Shown here piece by piece: positions 1 to 7,664 of a stretch of 14,347 nt of DNA. The notes under the pieces are model-generated. The model saw only the letters and a list, made by a program, of their open reading frames with translations. It was not told the origin of the DNA and made no database searches. The translations under genes were made by a program, and so were the position numbers. This stretch comes from an uncultured Flavobacteriales bacterium (lineage in GTDB: Bacteria; Bacteroidota; Bacteroidia; Flavobacteriales_D; Parvicellaceae). Each line of letters opens with the position of its first letter. Position 1 is the first letter of the stretch. The stretch lies in assembly GCA_938084875.1 (NCBI GenBank), contig CALKFX010000048.1, forward strand, positions 1-14,347, given 5' to 3'.

Positions 1-3000
1 TTTTGATTGATTTTTATAAATGAAGTATCGCTGTTAGAGCAGTTGTTACTGTCGGTAATTAAGTAAGTCAAAATACTATTACCTGGATTTATATTAATTG
101 GGTTAAAAGAACCGTTAAAAACTCCATTGCCTGCGTAGGTACCACCATTTGGTAGTCCATTATTTAATGTAATAGGTAAGCTATTTTCACATATTTCAAT
201 AGATGTTAAATTTACAACTGGAAGGGCATTTACATTAAAAGTATCTATTATGCTACTCAGGCAACCATTACTATCTATGAATTCATAGTTAATCAATTGT
301 TGTCCAATGCCTACAGAAGAAGGATTAAATTGATTATTGGAAATACCATTTCCAAAATATGTCCCACCAATTGGGAGGTAATTATTTAAGACTGAAATAG
401 AGTCGTTTAAGCAAAACTCTTTTATTAAACTATTACTTGAAGTTATATTTGTTAAATTATTGACTATTAATGATATATTTTGGTTGCTTGTGCAGGAGTT
501 TATATCTGTATAAGTATAATTAATGTTATTTATCCCTATATTGGTATTGTTGGAATAAAAAATACCATTGTTAATATTATTTCCAGAATAATTTCCCCCT
601 GTTGGACTGATAAAATTCAAAACAAGACTATCGTTAACACAAAGTTCAGGAACTAAACCAAAACTCAATATAGGAAGTGGGTTTACTGTAATTGTTTGTG
701 AATCTGAAAGAAAACATCCATTTAATTCTCCAGTATAAGTTATAGTATGGTTTCCTAATCCAGAGCTATCTGGATAGAATATTCCGTTATTTACACCATT
801 TCCACTGTAAGATCCTCCCAGTGGAAGACCATTATTTAAAACTAAATTGGTGGCATCTATACAAAGATCATTAAATGGGGGTAAAGTTGTATTGGGTAAA
901 GGCTTTACAGTAAGATAGGTTTCTGAGTTGCTAGTACAACCTAAACTATCTGTAAATATGTAATTAATATTGAAATTCCCAATGCCTGAGATTTGTGGAT
1001 AAAATATTCCATTACTTATACCATTACCATAATAAATCCCACCAACTGGGCTTCCTCCATTCACAACAAAAGGCGTATTATTTAAACAAATTGGATTTAA
1101 AGAATCAAGATTTACAACAGGTAATGAAGAAACTGTTATTGTAGAGCTGGTACTTGCTATACAAGTATTAGCTTCTAAATAGGAATAGTTGATGGTAAAA
1201 GATCCTGTTCCAGAGTTATCTGGATAAAATACATCGTTATTCACGCTATTACCACTATAAAATCCACCTGATGGACTACCACCACTTAGAACTAAACTGT
1301 CTGCATCCTCACACAAATTACCTAAAGAGGGAAGAGAAATATTCACGTTGTTGGTATCTACCACTAAAATTTCATTATCTGAGCTATTACATCCATTAGA
1401 ATCGCTGAAGCTATAGGTTATATTATGAAAACCTGCTCCAGCAACAGAAGGTGAGAAATTGTTATTGGATACGCCCAACCCATTATAATTACCACCTGTT
1501 GGAAAACCTCCTGTTAATGGAAAGGTGCTACTATTGGCGTTACAAATTGGAGTAAAAGAGGATAAACTAACCAATGGTATATTATTGACAGTAATGGTTA
1601 CTTGGTCTGTATTAATACAGCCGTTATTGTCTATTCCATTAACGTTGTATGTTATGGTAGAGGTAGGAGTAAAGGCAGTGGCATTAGTAATGTTATTGTC
1701 CCAATTATAGAACTGCGCTCCGCTTGCATTTAAAGCTATGGATTGACCATCACAAATGGAAGTATCGTTTCCTGCATCCACATTGGGTAAATCGTTTACA
1801 GTAATTTGTAAAGAATCAGTATTAGTACATCCGTTAACGTCTGTACCAATTACTCTGTAGGTAAGGGAAGAAGTAGGAATAAATGCAACTGCATCAGTAA
1901 CATTGTAATCCCAAGTATAGGTCGAAGCACCTGAACCAACTAATGTTACAGGATCCCCAATACAAACTGCTGCATCTAAACCAGCTGATACATTAGGTAA
2001 ACCAAAAATTTCGAATGTTTTTGTGTCAACTGAAGTTCCACAACTATTAGTGATTTCATATTCAATGGTATGTGTCCCAATTCCCAACTCAGCAGGCTTT
2101 AGAGAATCTTTTAATACACCATCAATTTTATAATTTCCACCTGTTGGAAGACCAAAATCAAGTGCTAATTCTGTATCGTTTACACAAAAATCAGCGATAT
2201 TATTAAGCTGCGCATTGATATTAGCATCTATTTGAATATTTTTTGTGGAGGAAGAAGTACAACCATTTTCGGTAATAGTATATGTTATAGGAAAAGATCC
2301 AGCACCAGAGAAAAAAGGATAAAAATTATTACCAATTACAAAAGGTCCTGAATAAGTTCCTCCAAAAGGACTAGCCGAGAATAGAGGAGTAGAAGATATA
2401 TTCTCACAAAGAGAATCGTAATCTGGATAATTAATAGTTGGAGATGCATTTACAACTAAATAAAAGTCTACACTGTCTTCGCAGTTTTGAGCAACAGAAT
2501 ATTTATATCTTATTAGATGTGTTCCAACTCCAGCATTAACTGGGTTAAAAGTTGTTCCAGAAACTCCAGGTCCAGAGTAGTTACCACCACTTGGATTAAC
2601 TGTTGCACCTAATGAGTACGGTCCATCGCCTTCGCAAAAACTAGGAAGATTGTTAGATAGAATTAAAGGAGGTGTTTGTACAGTGTTAGCAATTCTTATT
2701 CCATTATCACTACAACCTTGGGCGTTGGTATATGTGTAGGTTATTAAACTTGGTCCAGGGCCCAAGATGGTCGGGTCAAAAACAGAATCATTTATCATTC
2801 CCAGTCCTGACCAAACTCCACCACTTGGATTTCCAGCGGGAACAACAGTTGGCCCACCAGAAAAGCAAGCAGTAAAAGTACTTTGAGGAACTGTTACGTT
2901 CGGTAATGGTGCTATGTTTACATTTACTACATTACTTGTGTCTTTACATCCCAGGCTATCGGTAATCAAAGAAAAATCTCCAACATTAGTAGTGGTAAAT

Positions 3001-3160
3001 AATGGTGTATTGCTACTTGATGTAGAACTACCATTACTAACCCAGGTGTAAGAAATTCCAGGGCTTACACTGGCATTTAAAGTTGCTGAATTTCCTGCAC
3101 CACAAATTACTGGATTTAGGGGAAGTATTTGAGAAAAAACAGGGCTACATGGAATTATTT
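1..3160 (-). repeat. 14 tandem Ig/PKD-like protein modules (~70-78 residues each)
   Basis: Read on the minus strand, module boundaries fall near 3160, 2913, 2686, 2447, 2225, 2003, 1791, 1580, 1348, 1126, 901, 680, 460 and 229; the last module is cut by the edge. Most modules follow one pattern: LP near the start, a Cys about 12 residues in, PxGGxYxGxGV, an F-x-P step, G-x-G, then I-x-Y-x-YTDSNGC and a closing ITVN strand. The Cys before the GG segment and the Cys of the NGC motif recur almost throughout and probably form a disulfide. The modules have diverged in DNA sequence, so the array is old and not a fresh expansion of identical copies. Boundaries are good to about 10 bases. Confidence 0.85.
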
Positions 3161-4787
3161 CGGTTAAAAAGGCATCATTGAGTTGATTGGTTGTAGTCGT
3201 ATAATCTCCGAATGATCTGAACTGGGGACCTATATTTCCACAAAATACAGCTTGGTTTTCATTTCCAATAGAAAGGTCATAAATTCCTAAAGAATATGTT
3301 TCAGGTGTAGTAGAACTACCTCCACTTCCGTCAACTTGAAGGACACTACTATTTGAAGTACTCGTTACCCAGTTAACAGAACTTAAGTTAGTGTCCATAT
3401 TTACGAATGTTATTTCGTCTGCCCTAGAGAAAGTATTGTTATCTAAATTTATAGTTCCGTCTAGTGTGCCACCAAAAATTAATTGATCTTGTTTAATTTC
3501 TAGAGCTGAAATAGGAAAGTTATTTTGAGATTGCGAAGGAAAAGTATTTAATAAGTTGCAATTAGTTGGAACAAAATTTGAATTTAACTTTACTAATGTG
3601 TTGGTATTTTCAGGAATATTAGTTCCAGCTATAGTTTGGTTGAAATTACTATTGTAAAAGTTGTTAAATGCAAAATAAATATTGTCCGAATTATCAATCG
3701 ATAAGCCATAAGATAGGTAATTTAATGCGTTGCCAAAACCAAAAAATGCGTTGAAAGAACTTAAAGCATTTTCAATTTTATAAACATTATTATAAAAGCC
3801 TGAAGCATCTAATTCTAAAATCATTATTGCACCCCTTGGAGTAGAATTACTAAATGGAAAACTGGAGATTGAAGTTGGGCTAGGCTGTCCTCCGATTTTA
3901 CAACCATTACTTGAATAATAGTATTGTGCAATTACATGATTGTTGGAGTTTATTTCAAAATCTAGACCCAACAAAGCATCAAAGTCTTGATTAGTATTGC
4001 AGTATATAGGAGTTAACCAACTGTTAGTGCCATTAACATCTGTTTTTAGAATAAAACTATTGATGTATTCATAGCCATAAAAACCTCCTCCACCAGGTGC
4101 TTGTGTGTAGGGTAGAGTTAAGCCATCAAATTTTCTTCCATTTGTACCAACGCCTCCTAAAGGATTATTGGAAGAAACTCTATTAGATGCCATTAGATAT
4201 ACAAAACCATTTTTAAATTTTATTTTACTTCTTCCATAATAATTTTGTGTGTTATTACTATATCCATTGACATTTACGTTGTTATCATTTTTCGTTGAGG
4301 CTCCAGTTTTTATCCACTGAAAATTTCCAGAAGTATCATATTTAACTAAGTAGTTATCTGAGTATGATACTGAATTAGCTGTGTGTGGATTCGCAGTTAC
4401 CGAGTTTCCATCAAAATTGGCTGTAGAAGAAAATAATCCACTAATATACAATCCTCCTTGGTTGTCTAATTCTATGTCCATTGCTTGGTCAGAATCTGGA
4501 CCCCCTGCAGTTTTAATCCAAATTGGATTTCCAAGAGGATCTAATTTTCCAAAAAAAATATCCTTAGAATTTCCTGTTATGGTGGTATTTTTGATGGATG
4601 CTGAAATGTCGAAATTACCAGCAATGTATTTATTGCCCAACTGGTCAACTTTTACAGCTCTTATGGAAACCTGATATCCAGATGATGAGGAAGTAACTGT
4701 GTTTACAAAAGAAAAGCCTTGACTATAAGAAAAACTAGTAATCAAAAACGAAATTAAAACAGTAATTGTTATCAATGTATGATTCAT
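1..4787 (-). CDS. Giant modular secreted/surface protein, 3' end outside the window
   Basis: The minus strand is open from an ATG at 4787 to the window edge, giving 1595 codons with no stop; the C-terminus is missing. Residues 1-23 form a signal peptide: a hydrophobic core, then SFSYSQ before the mature protein. Residues 24 to about 540 resemble an SBBP-type beta-propeller, with repeated phrases such as VDQLGNKYIAGNF, LDPLGNPIWIKTAGG and MDIELDNQGGLYISGLF. From about residue 545 to the edge run 14 Ig/PKD-like modules, nearly all with two cysteines. In Bacteroidota, this layout of signal peptide, propeller and Ig-like modules typically ends in a type IX sorting domain and yields a surface adhesin or secreted protein; that C-terminus is inferred, not seen. 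No catalytic domain is visible, so the exact role is unknown. The gene stands alone behind a leader of roughly 130 nt. Confidence 0.9.
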   Translation of the reverse strand, partial: MNHTLITITVLISFLITSFSYSQGFSFVNTVTSSSSGYQVSIRAVKVDQLGNKYIAGNFDISASIKNTTITGNSKDIFFGKLDPLGNPIWIKTAGGPDSDQAMDIELDNQGGLYISGLFSSTANFDGNSVTANPHTANSVSYSDNYLVKYDTSGNFQWIKTGASTKNDNNVNVNGYSNNTQNYYGRSKIKFKNGFVYLMASNRVSSNNPLGGVGTNGRKFDGLTLPYTQAPGGGGFYGYEYINSFILKTDVNGTNSWLTPIYCNTNQDFDALLGLDFEINSNNHVIAQYYYSSNGCKIGGQPSPTSISSFPFSNSTPRGAIMILELDASGFYNNVYKIENALSSFNAFFGFGNALNYLSYGLSIDNSDNIYFAFNNFYNSNFNQTIAGTNIPENTNTLVKLNSNFVPTNCNLLNTFPSQSQNNFPISALEIKQDQLIFGGTLDGTINLDNNTFSRADEITFVNMDTNLSSVNWVTSTSNSSVLQVDGSGGSSTTPETYSLGIYDLSIGNENQAVFCGNIGPQFRSFGDYTTTTNQLNDAFLTEIIPCSPVFSQILPLNPVICGAGNSATLNASVSPGISYTWVSNGSSTSSSNTPLFTTTNVGDFSLITDSLGCKDTSNVVNVNIAPLPNVTVPQSTFTACFSGGPTVVPAGNPSGGVWSGLGMINDSVFDPTILGPGPSLITYTYTNAQGCSDNGIRIANTVQTPPLILSNNLPSFCEGDGPYSLGATVNPSGGNYSGPGVSGTTFNPVNAGVGTHLIRYKYSVAQNCEDSVDFYLVVNASPTINYPDYDSLCENISSTPLFSASPFGGTYSGPFVIGNNFYPFFSGAGSFPITYTITENGCTSSSTKNIQIDANINAQLNNIADFCVNDTELALDFGLPTGGNYKIDGVLKDSLKPAELGIGTHTIEYEITNSCGTSVDTKTFEIFGLPNVSAGLDAAVCIGDPVTLVGSGASTYTWDYNVTDAVAFIPTSSLTYRVIGTDVNGCTNTDSLQITVNDLPNVDAGNDTSICDGQSIALNASGAQFYNWDNNITNATAFTPTSTITYNVNGIDNNGCINTDQVTITVNNIPLVSLSSFTPICNANSSTFPLTGGFPTGGNYNGLGVSNNNFSPSVAGAGFHNITYSFSDSNGCNSSDNEILVVDTNNVNISLPSLGNLCEDADSLVLSGGSPSGGFYSGNSVNNDVFYPDNSGTGSFTINYSYLEANTCIASTSSTITVSSLPVVNLDSLNPICLNNTPFVVNGGSPVGGIYYGNGISNGIFYPQISGIGNFNINYIFTDSLGCTSNSETYLTVKPLPNTTLPPFNDLCIDATNLVLNNGLPLGGSYSGNGVNNGIFYPDSSGLGNHTITYTGELNGCFLSDSQTITVNPLPILSFGLVPELCVNDSLVLNFISPTGGNYSGNNINNGIFYSNNTNIGINNINYTYTDINSCTSNQNISLIVNNLTNITSSNSLIKEFCLNDSISVLNNYLPIGGTYFGNGISNNQFNPSSVGIGQQLINYEFIDSNGCLSSIIDTFNVNALPVVNLTSIEICENSLPITLNNGLPNGGTYAGNGVFNGSFNPININPGNSILTYLITDSNNCSNSDTSFIKINQ
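1580..2003 (-). repeat. Inserted pair of a second module type (LPNVxAGxD class)
   Basis: Two consecutive modules differ from their neighbours. Both begin LPNVxAGxDxxxC, lack PxGGxYxGxGV, and instead carry SGAxxYxWDxNxT, AFxPTSxxTYxVxGxDxNGCxNTD and a closing ITVN strand. This is the PKD/SprB-like type common in Bacteroidota adhesins. The two copies resemble each other more than any other module, which suggests one local duplication inside an otherwise uniform array. Confidence 0.8.
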
Positions 4788-4924
4788 ATACTTTAAGCGT
4801 TTTTTAATTTCTGTAAAATAGGTATGTTTTTTACTATACTTATTTTTAATACAATAGATAAACAAAAAATTTCCTATAATTAATAAGTGTTTTTTTTGTT
4901 GAGTTTTTTTATTTTAAAGTTAAA

Positions 4925-4932
4925 CAAAATTA
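4925..4932 (-). promoter_or_regulatory. Candidate -7 promoter element of the giant surface-protein gene
   Basis: The minus strand reads TAATTTTG, a full match to the Bacteroidota TAnnTTTG element. It would start transcription near 4919 and leave a leader of about 130 nt. No TTG stands at the ideal distance upstream, so the -33 element is weak or absent. Such short matches also occur by chance in AT-rich DNA. Confidence 0.4.
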
Positions 4933-4953
4933 TAAAAAGAAATTGTAATAGTA

Positions 4954-4969
4954 TTTATCAAATGATAAA
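4954..4969. promoter_or_regulatory. 16-bp palindrome, possible operator upstream of the giant gene
   Basis: A perfect inverted repeat, TTTATCA-AA-TGATAAA, lies between the stop of the Crp/Fnr gene and the candidate promoter of the giant gene, about 22 bases upstream of its -7 element. Arms of 7 with a 2-base centre suit a dimeric helix-turn-helix protein better than a terminator, because the loop is too short and no T-run follows on the transcribed strand. Binding by the neighbouring Crp/Fnr protein is only a guess. Confidence 0.35.
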
Positions 4970-4979
4970 AAAAAGTAAA

Positions 4980-5552
4980 TTATTTTATGGATCCTCTCAA
5001 CCTGCTTAAGCTCTGTTGAGTAATTCCTAGATAGGATGCAATATGATAGTTTAGAGCATATTTTTCAATTTCAGGATATTGATTTAAAAAAATTTTATAT
5101 CTATCTAACGATGTAAGCTGTAATTGGTTTAGAATTCTTTTTTGTAAGCTAACAATATTTCGTTCTAAGTTTTTTCTGTGTATTGACTCAATTTTTGGAA
5201 ATCTTAAAAATATATTATCAATTCCATCGATTACTGATGTTTCAATAACTTTTGAATCTGCAATACACTCAACAGTCTGAGTTGATTTTTCATCATTGAA
5301 AATGGCTATATAATCGCTAATCCAATTATTTTTTAATGCAAATTGTAAAGTATGTTCTTTTCCAAAGTTGTCAAATACGTAAGATCTAAGACAGCCCTCT
5401 ATTACAAAATAGGTCTTATTTACAATTTGATTTTCCTTAATTAATACATCTCCTTTTTTTAACTTTTTAATGGTTGAAATTGATTGAGTAAACTTCTTAA
5501 TTTCTGTAGTTAATTCAATTCGTTTGGATATATAATCAAAGAGTTGTTCCAT
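4980..5552 (-). CDS. Crp/Fnr-family transcriptional regulator
   Basis: The 190-residue product has the two-part Crp/Fnr layout. A cyclic-nucleotide-binding-like beta-roll spans about residues 28-110 (KKGDVLIKENQ, TYFVIEGCLRSYVFD), followed by a long helix and a C-terminal helix-turn-helix around 168-188 (YHIASYLGITQQSLSRLRGSI). The YHIASYLGIT..SLSR ending is characteristic of Bacteroidota members, which normally are about 190 residues long. An in-frame TTG at 5570 would add six residues, but the ATG at 5552 giving MEQLFDYI is preferred because family members usually begin this way. There are no FNR-type cysteine clusters, so no iron-sulfur sensing is expected, and the ligand is unknown. It lies between the giant gene and a divergent small gene, with palindromes on both flanks that suggest local or self-regulation. 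Confidence 0.88.
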   Translation of the reverse strand: MEQLFDYISKRIELTTEIKKFTQSISTIKKLKKGDVLIKENQIVNKTYFVIEGCLRSYVFDNFGKEHTLQFALKNNWISDYIAIFNDEKSTQTVECIADSKVIETSVIDGIDNIFLRFPKIESIHRKNLERNIVSLQKRILNQLQLTSLDRYKIFLNQYPEIEKYALNYHIASYLGITQQSLSRLRGSIK

Positions 5553-5594
5553 TATTATTTTTCTTTTCAAATTTTATTTAATTTCTAACGTAAT

Positions 5595-5610
5595 TTATTG
5601 TAAACAATAA
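5595..5610. promoter_or_regulatory. Palindrome TTATTGT-AA-ACAATAA upstream of the Crp/Fnr gene
   Basis: A perfect 7-2-7 inverted repeat lies 43 bases upstream of the Crp/Fnr start codon, in the spacer shared with the divergent small membrane-protein gene. Its geometry equals that of the palindrome downstream of the same gene, although the arm sequence differs. It fits an operator for a dimeric regulator; the protein that binds is unknown. Confidence 0.35.
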
Positions 5611-5652
5611 TGGGTTAAAGTAACAAAATGTTTAATTTTCTGTGGATATTAG

Positions 5653-5687
5653 TTGATATCTTTTTACTATCAATTACAAATTGTAAT
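5653..5687. promoter_or_regulatory. Two abutting inverted repeats in the divergent spacer
   Basis: TTGATA (5653-5658) pairs with TATCAA (5668-5673) across 9 bases. It is followed directly by a perfect 7-1-7 palindrome, ATTACAA-A-TTGTAAT (5673-5687). Both lie 30-64 bases before the start of the plus-strand small gene. They may be operator sites; in sequence of this AT content some palindromes arise by chance. Confidence 0.3.
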
Positions 5688-5716
5688 TTTAATAAGTTTA
5701 ATTTTTCAAATATATA

Positions 5717-6025
5717 ATGCAAAACCTTAAAAAAAAGTGGGGTATTAACTCAAATGTCCAAATTTTTCTAATTTTTATAGTTTTTGCCATTAATGGATCT
5801 TTCGCTTCATGGGTTGCAAGCCCTGTAACCTCTTTTTTTGGTATTGAAAAAGATTTGGTAGATCCAATTGTTTATTGGCCTCTAAGAATTGCACTTATTT
5901 TCCCTATTTATCAAATTACTTTACCCGTTACTGGCTTTTTATTTGGTCAGTTTAAGTTTTTTTGGGATTTTGAAAAGAAATTTTTATCTAGAATTGGTTT
6001 AGGTTTTCTTTTCAAAAAAGGGTAG
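5717..6025 (+). CDS. Small DUF6787-like membrane protein
   Basis: This 102-residue protein starts MQNLKKKWGINSN and has two hydrophobic segments, about residues 16-38 and 50-76. It then has the motif FLFGQFKFFWDFEKKFLSRIG and a basic tail. The KKKWGI opening, the two membrane helices and the FGQF-FFW-F-KK ending match small Bacteroidota proteins grouped as DUF6787, by recall of the family and not by a search. The function of that family is unknown. The gene is divergent from the Crp/Fnr regulator across a 164-bp spacer with several palindromes, so the regulator may control it. It converges on the helicase gene and ends inside a shared terminator hairpin. Confidence 0.75.
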   Translation: MQNLKKKWGINSNVQIFLIFIVFAINGSFASWVASPVTSFFGIEKDLVDPIVYWPLRIALIFPIYQITLPVTGFLFGQFKFFWDFEKKFLSRIGLGFLFKKG

Positions 6026-6054
6026 AAATTCTTTGGTTTTCTATCCTCTTTTTT
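6014..6054. terminator. Bidirectional intrinsic terminator holding both stop codons
   Basis: GGGTAGAAA (6020-6028) pairs with TTTCTATCC (6038-6046) through nine pairs, one of them G-U, around a 9-base loop. On the plus strand it is followed by TCTTTTTT. On the minus strand it is followed by a run of six T (complement of 6014-6019). It can therefore end transcription from both sides. The TAG of the small membrane protein (6023-6025) lies in the left arm and the TAG of the helicase (complement of 6041-6043) in the right arm. Confidence 0.75.
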
Positions 6055-7396
6055 GTCTTTTGTGGTAAGTCTTATCACCCCTTGTCTGCGGTTTCTTATA
6101 CTTCTTTTTAATAGTTCTTCTGTAGCTTCCACCTAAATTGGTCTTTAAGTTTTTCTCTTTCTTTTCGTGAAACCCACCCGCGAGCTCAATCTTTTTAGAG
6201 TTACGATTTTCATTTTTATTAAGTCCATCTTCCCCTCGCTCTTGCGCAATTAGTTCTAAGGAAATCTCTACTTCTTTAGGAAAATCAACTATTGGAATTT
6301 CATAGTTCATTAGTTCTTCAATCTTCTTTTTGAAAGGCTGCTCTTTTTCTGTAGAAAATAAGATAGTATTTCCTTTTTTTTCAGCTCTTCCTGTTCTACC
6401 AATTCTATGCATGTAGTTTTCTGGAAATTCAGGAGTATCAAAATTCACAACGTGAGAAATTTCATTTAAATCCAAACCTCTAGACATAACATCTGTAGAA
6501 ATAAGAATCCTGTTTTTCCCAGAATCAAAATCTTCTATGGATCTTATTCTGTAGTTTTGAGACTTGTTGGAGTGAATTATGCAAGATTCGTGACCAAATT
6601 TTGGTTCTATTAGTTCAAATACTTTATCTGCCATTTTCTTGTTTGAGGCAAATACTAGTACTTTTTTAAATTCTTCTTGATTAGTTAGTAAATGAGAAAG
6701 CAAATTTATTTTCGTATTAAAATTCTCTACTTTATAGTATTGCTGAGATATATTGTCTAATGGAGTTCCACTTACAGCAATTGAAATTTTAACAGGTGAA
6801 ATAAAAAAATTATCAATTAATGAATCTACATGACTGGTCATAGTTGCTGAGAACATAATATTTTGTCTTTTTTTTGGAAGAAGATCTAAAATATTTGTTA
6901 TCTGAGTTCTAAATCCCAAATCGAGGATAACATCTACCTCGTCAATTACTAGCTTTTTCAGTCCTTTAACTACAAGAGATTGGTTTAGTATTAAATCGTA
7001 TAATCTACCTGGTGTTGCAACTACAATATCGCAACCTTCGTATAGCTCAAAACTCTGTCTTTTTATATTTACTCCACCATATATGCCAATAGTTCTTACA
7101 CTTAAGTATTTAGAAAAGTTTTCAATTTCTTCTTTTAATTGAATTACTAATTCTCTAGTAGGAACTAGAATTAATATTCTTGGGTTGGATTGTTTGGAAT
7201 ATTTGAGTTCTTCCAATAAAGGCATCATATATCCTAAAGTCTTTCCTGTTCCAGTCTGAGCTATTCCCAACATATCTTTACCAGAAAGAATAACAGAGAA
7301 AGATTGTTCTTGTATTGGAGTAGGAGTATTAAATCCTAAATCCTCAATGGCATTGTTAAGTTGTTTTCTTAAACCAAATTTTTCAAAGGAAGACAT
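6041..7396 (-). CDS. DEAD-box ATP-dependent RNA helicase, RhlE-like, DEVD variant
   Basis: This 451-residue protein unwinds RNA duplexes using ATP and probably acts in ribosome assembly, RNA decay or cold adaptation. All family motifs are visible in order: Q motif GFNTPTPIQEQ (21-31), Walker A AQTGTGKT (46-53), PTREL (79-83), TPGR (128-131), motif II as DEVD (152-155) instead of DEAD, SAT (183-185), STDVMSRGLDL (300-310) and HRIGRTGRA (330-338). The DEVD form is, from memory, frequent in this flavobacterial subgroup and keeps the acidic pair that binds Mg-ATP. Residues from about 385 form a low-complexity, Lys/Arg-rich tail likely to bind RNA. A TAGCTTTG promoter element lies just upstream, implying a leader of only about 9 nt. 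Confidence 0.95.
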   Translation of the reverse strand: MSSFEKFGLRKQLNNAIEDLGFNTPTPIQEQSFSVILSGKDMLGIAQTGTGKTLGYMMPLLEELKYSKQSNPRILILVPTRELVIQLKEEIENFSKYLSVRTIGIYGGVNIKRQSFELYEGCDIVVATPGRLYDLILNQSLVVKGLKKLVIDEVDVILDLGFRTQITNILDLLPKKRQNIMFSATMTSHVDSLIDNFFISPVKISIAVSGTPLDNISQQYYKVENFNTKINLLSHLLTNQEEFKKVLVFASNKKMADKVFELIEPKFGHESCIIHSNKSQNYRIRSIEDFDSGKNRILISTDVMSRGLDLNEISHVVNFDTPEFPENYMHRIGRTGRAEKKGNTILFSTEKEQPFKKKIEELMNYEIPIVDFPKEVEISLELIAQERGEDGLNKNENRNSKKIELAGGFHEKKEKNLKTNLGGSYRRTIKKKYKKPQTRGDKTYHKRQKRG

Positions 7397-7410
7397 TGTC
7401 TTATTTTTTA

Positions 7411-7418
7411 CAAAGCTA
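7411..7418 (-). promoter_or_regulatory. Candidate -7 promoter element of the helicase gene
   Basis: The minus strand reads TAGCTTTG, a match to the Bacteroidota TAnnTTTG element, 15 bases before the helicase ATG. Transcription would begin near 7405 and give a nearly leaderless mRNA. No convincing -33 TTG is seen. Confidence 0.4.
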
Positions 7419-7664
7419 ATATATAAAGTAAGAGTATTACCCTCTTAAATTTGAGCTATTGTTATTGTCACATCTATTTTTAAGATCATGAACAGCGTTT
7501 TCTGCTTTTTCAACAACTCTCATTCATTTTAGATTCATTTTTAAAAACTGATTACCTATTAAAAAAGATAAATTTTTCTTTAATAATTTTATTTAAAATG
7601 CTTATAATTAATTACTTAAGTTTATAATAAATGGTATTATTTATATAAACTAATTACTAAATAA

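Noticed and set aside
1525..1710. Plus-strand 61-residue open frame inside the giant gene
   Set aside because: It lies opposite well-formed Ig-like modules, and its translation is a hydrophobic shadow without motif.
1..3160. Tandem repeats as a CRISPR array or satellite
   Set aside because: The period is about 220 bases with diverged DNA sequence and a continuous reading frame, so it is a protein module array.
4381..4674. Plus-strand 97-residue open frame inside the giant gene
   Set aside because: It is antisense to the propeller-like N-terminal part, which has clear signatures; no family match and no promoter.
5947..6132. Minus-strand 61-residue open frame across the terminator
   Set aside because: It overlaps the 3' ends of two solid genes and the hairpin; its basic composition is a shadow of the helicase tail.
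7437..7523. 28-codon open frame on the minus strand upstream of the helicase, starting MRVVEKAENAVHDLK
   Set aside because: It is short, has no recognisable family and no promoter or ribosome signal, and such frames are expected by chance; left out of the feature list.
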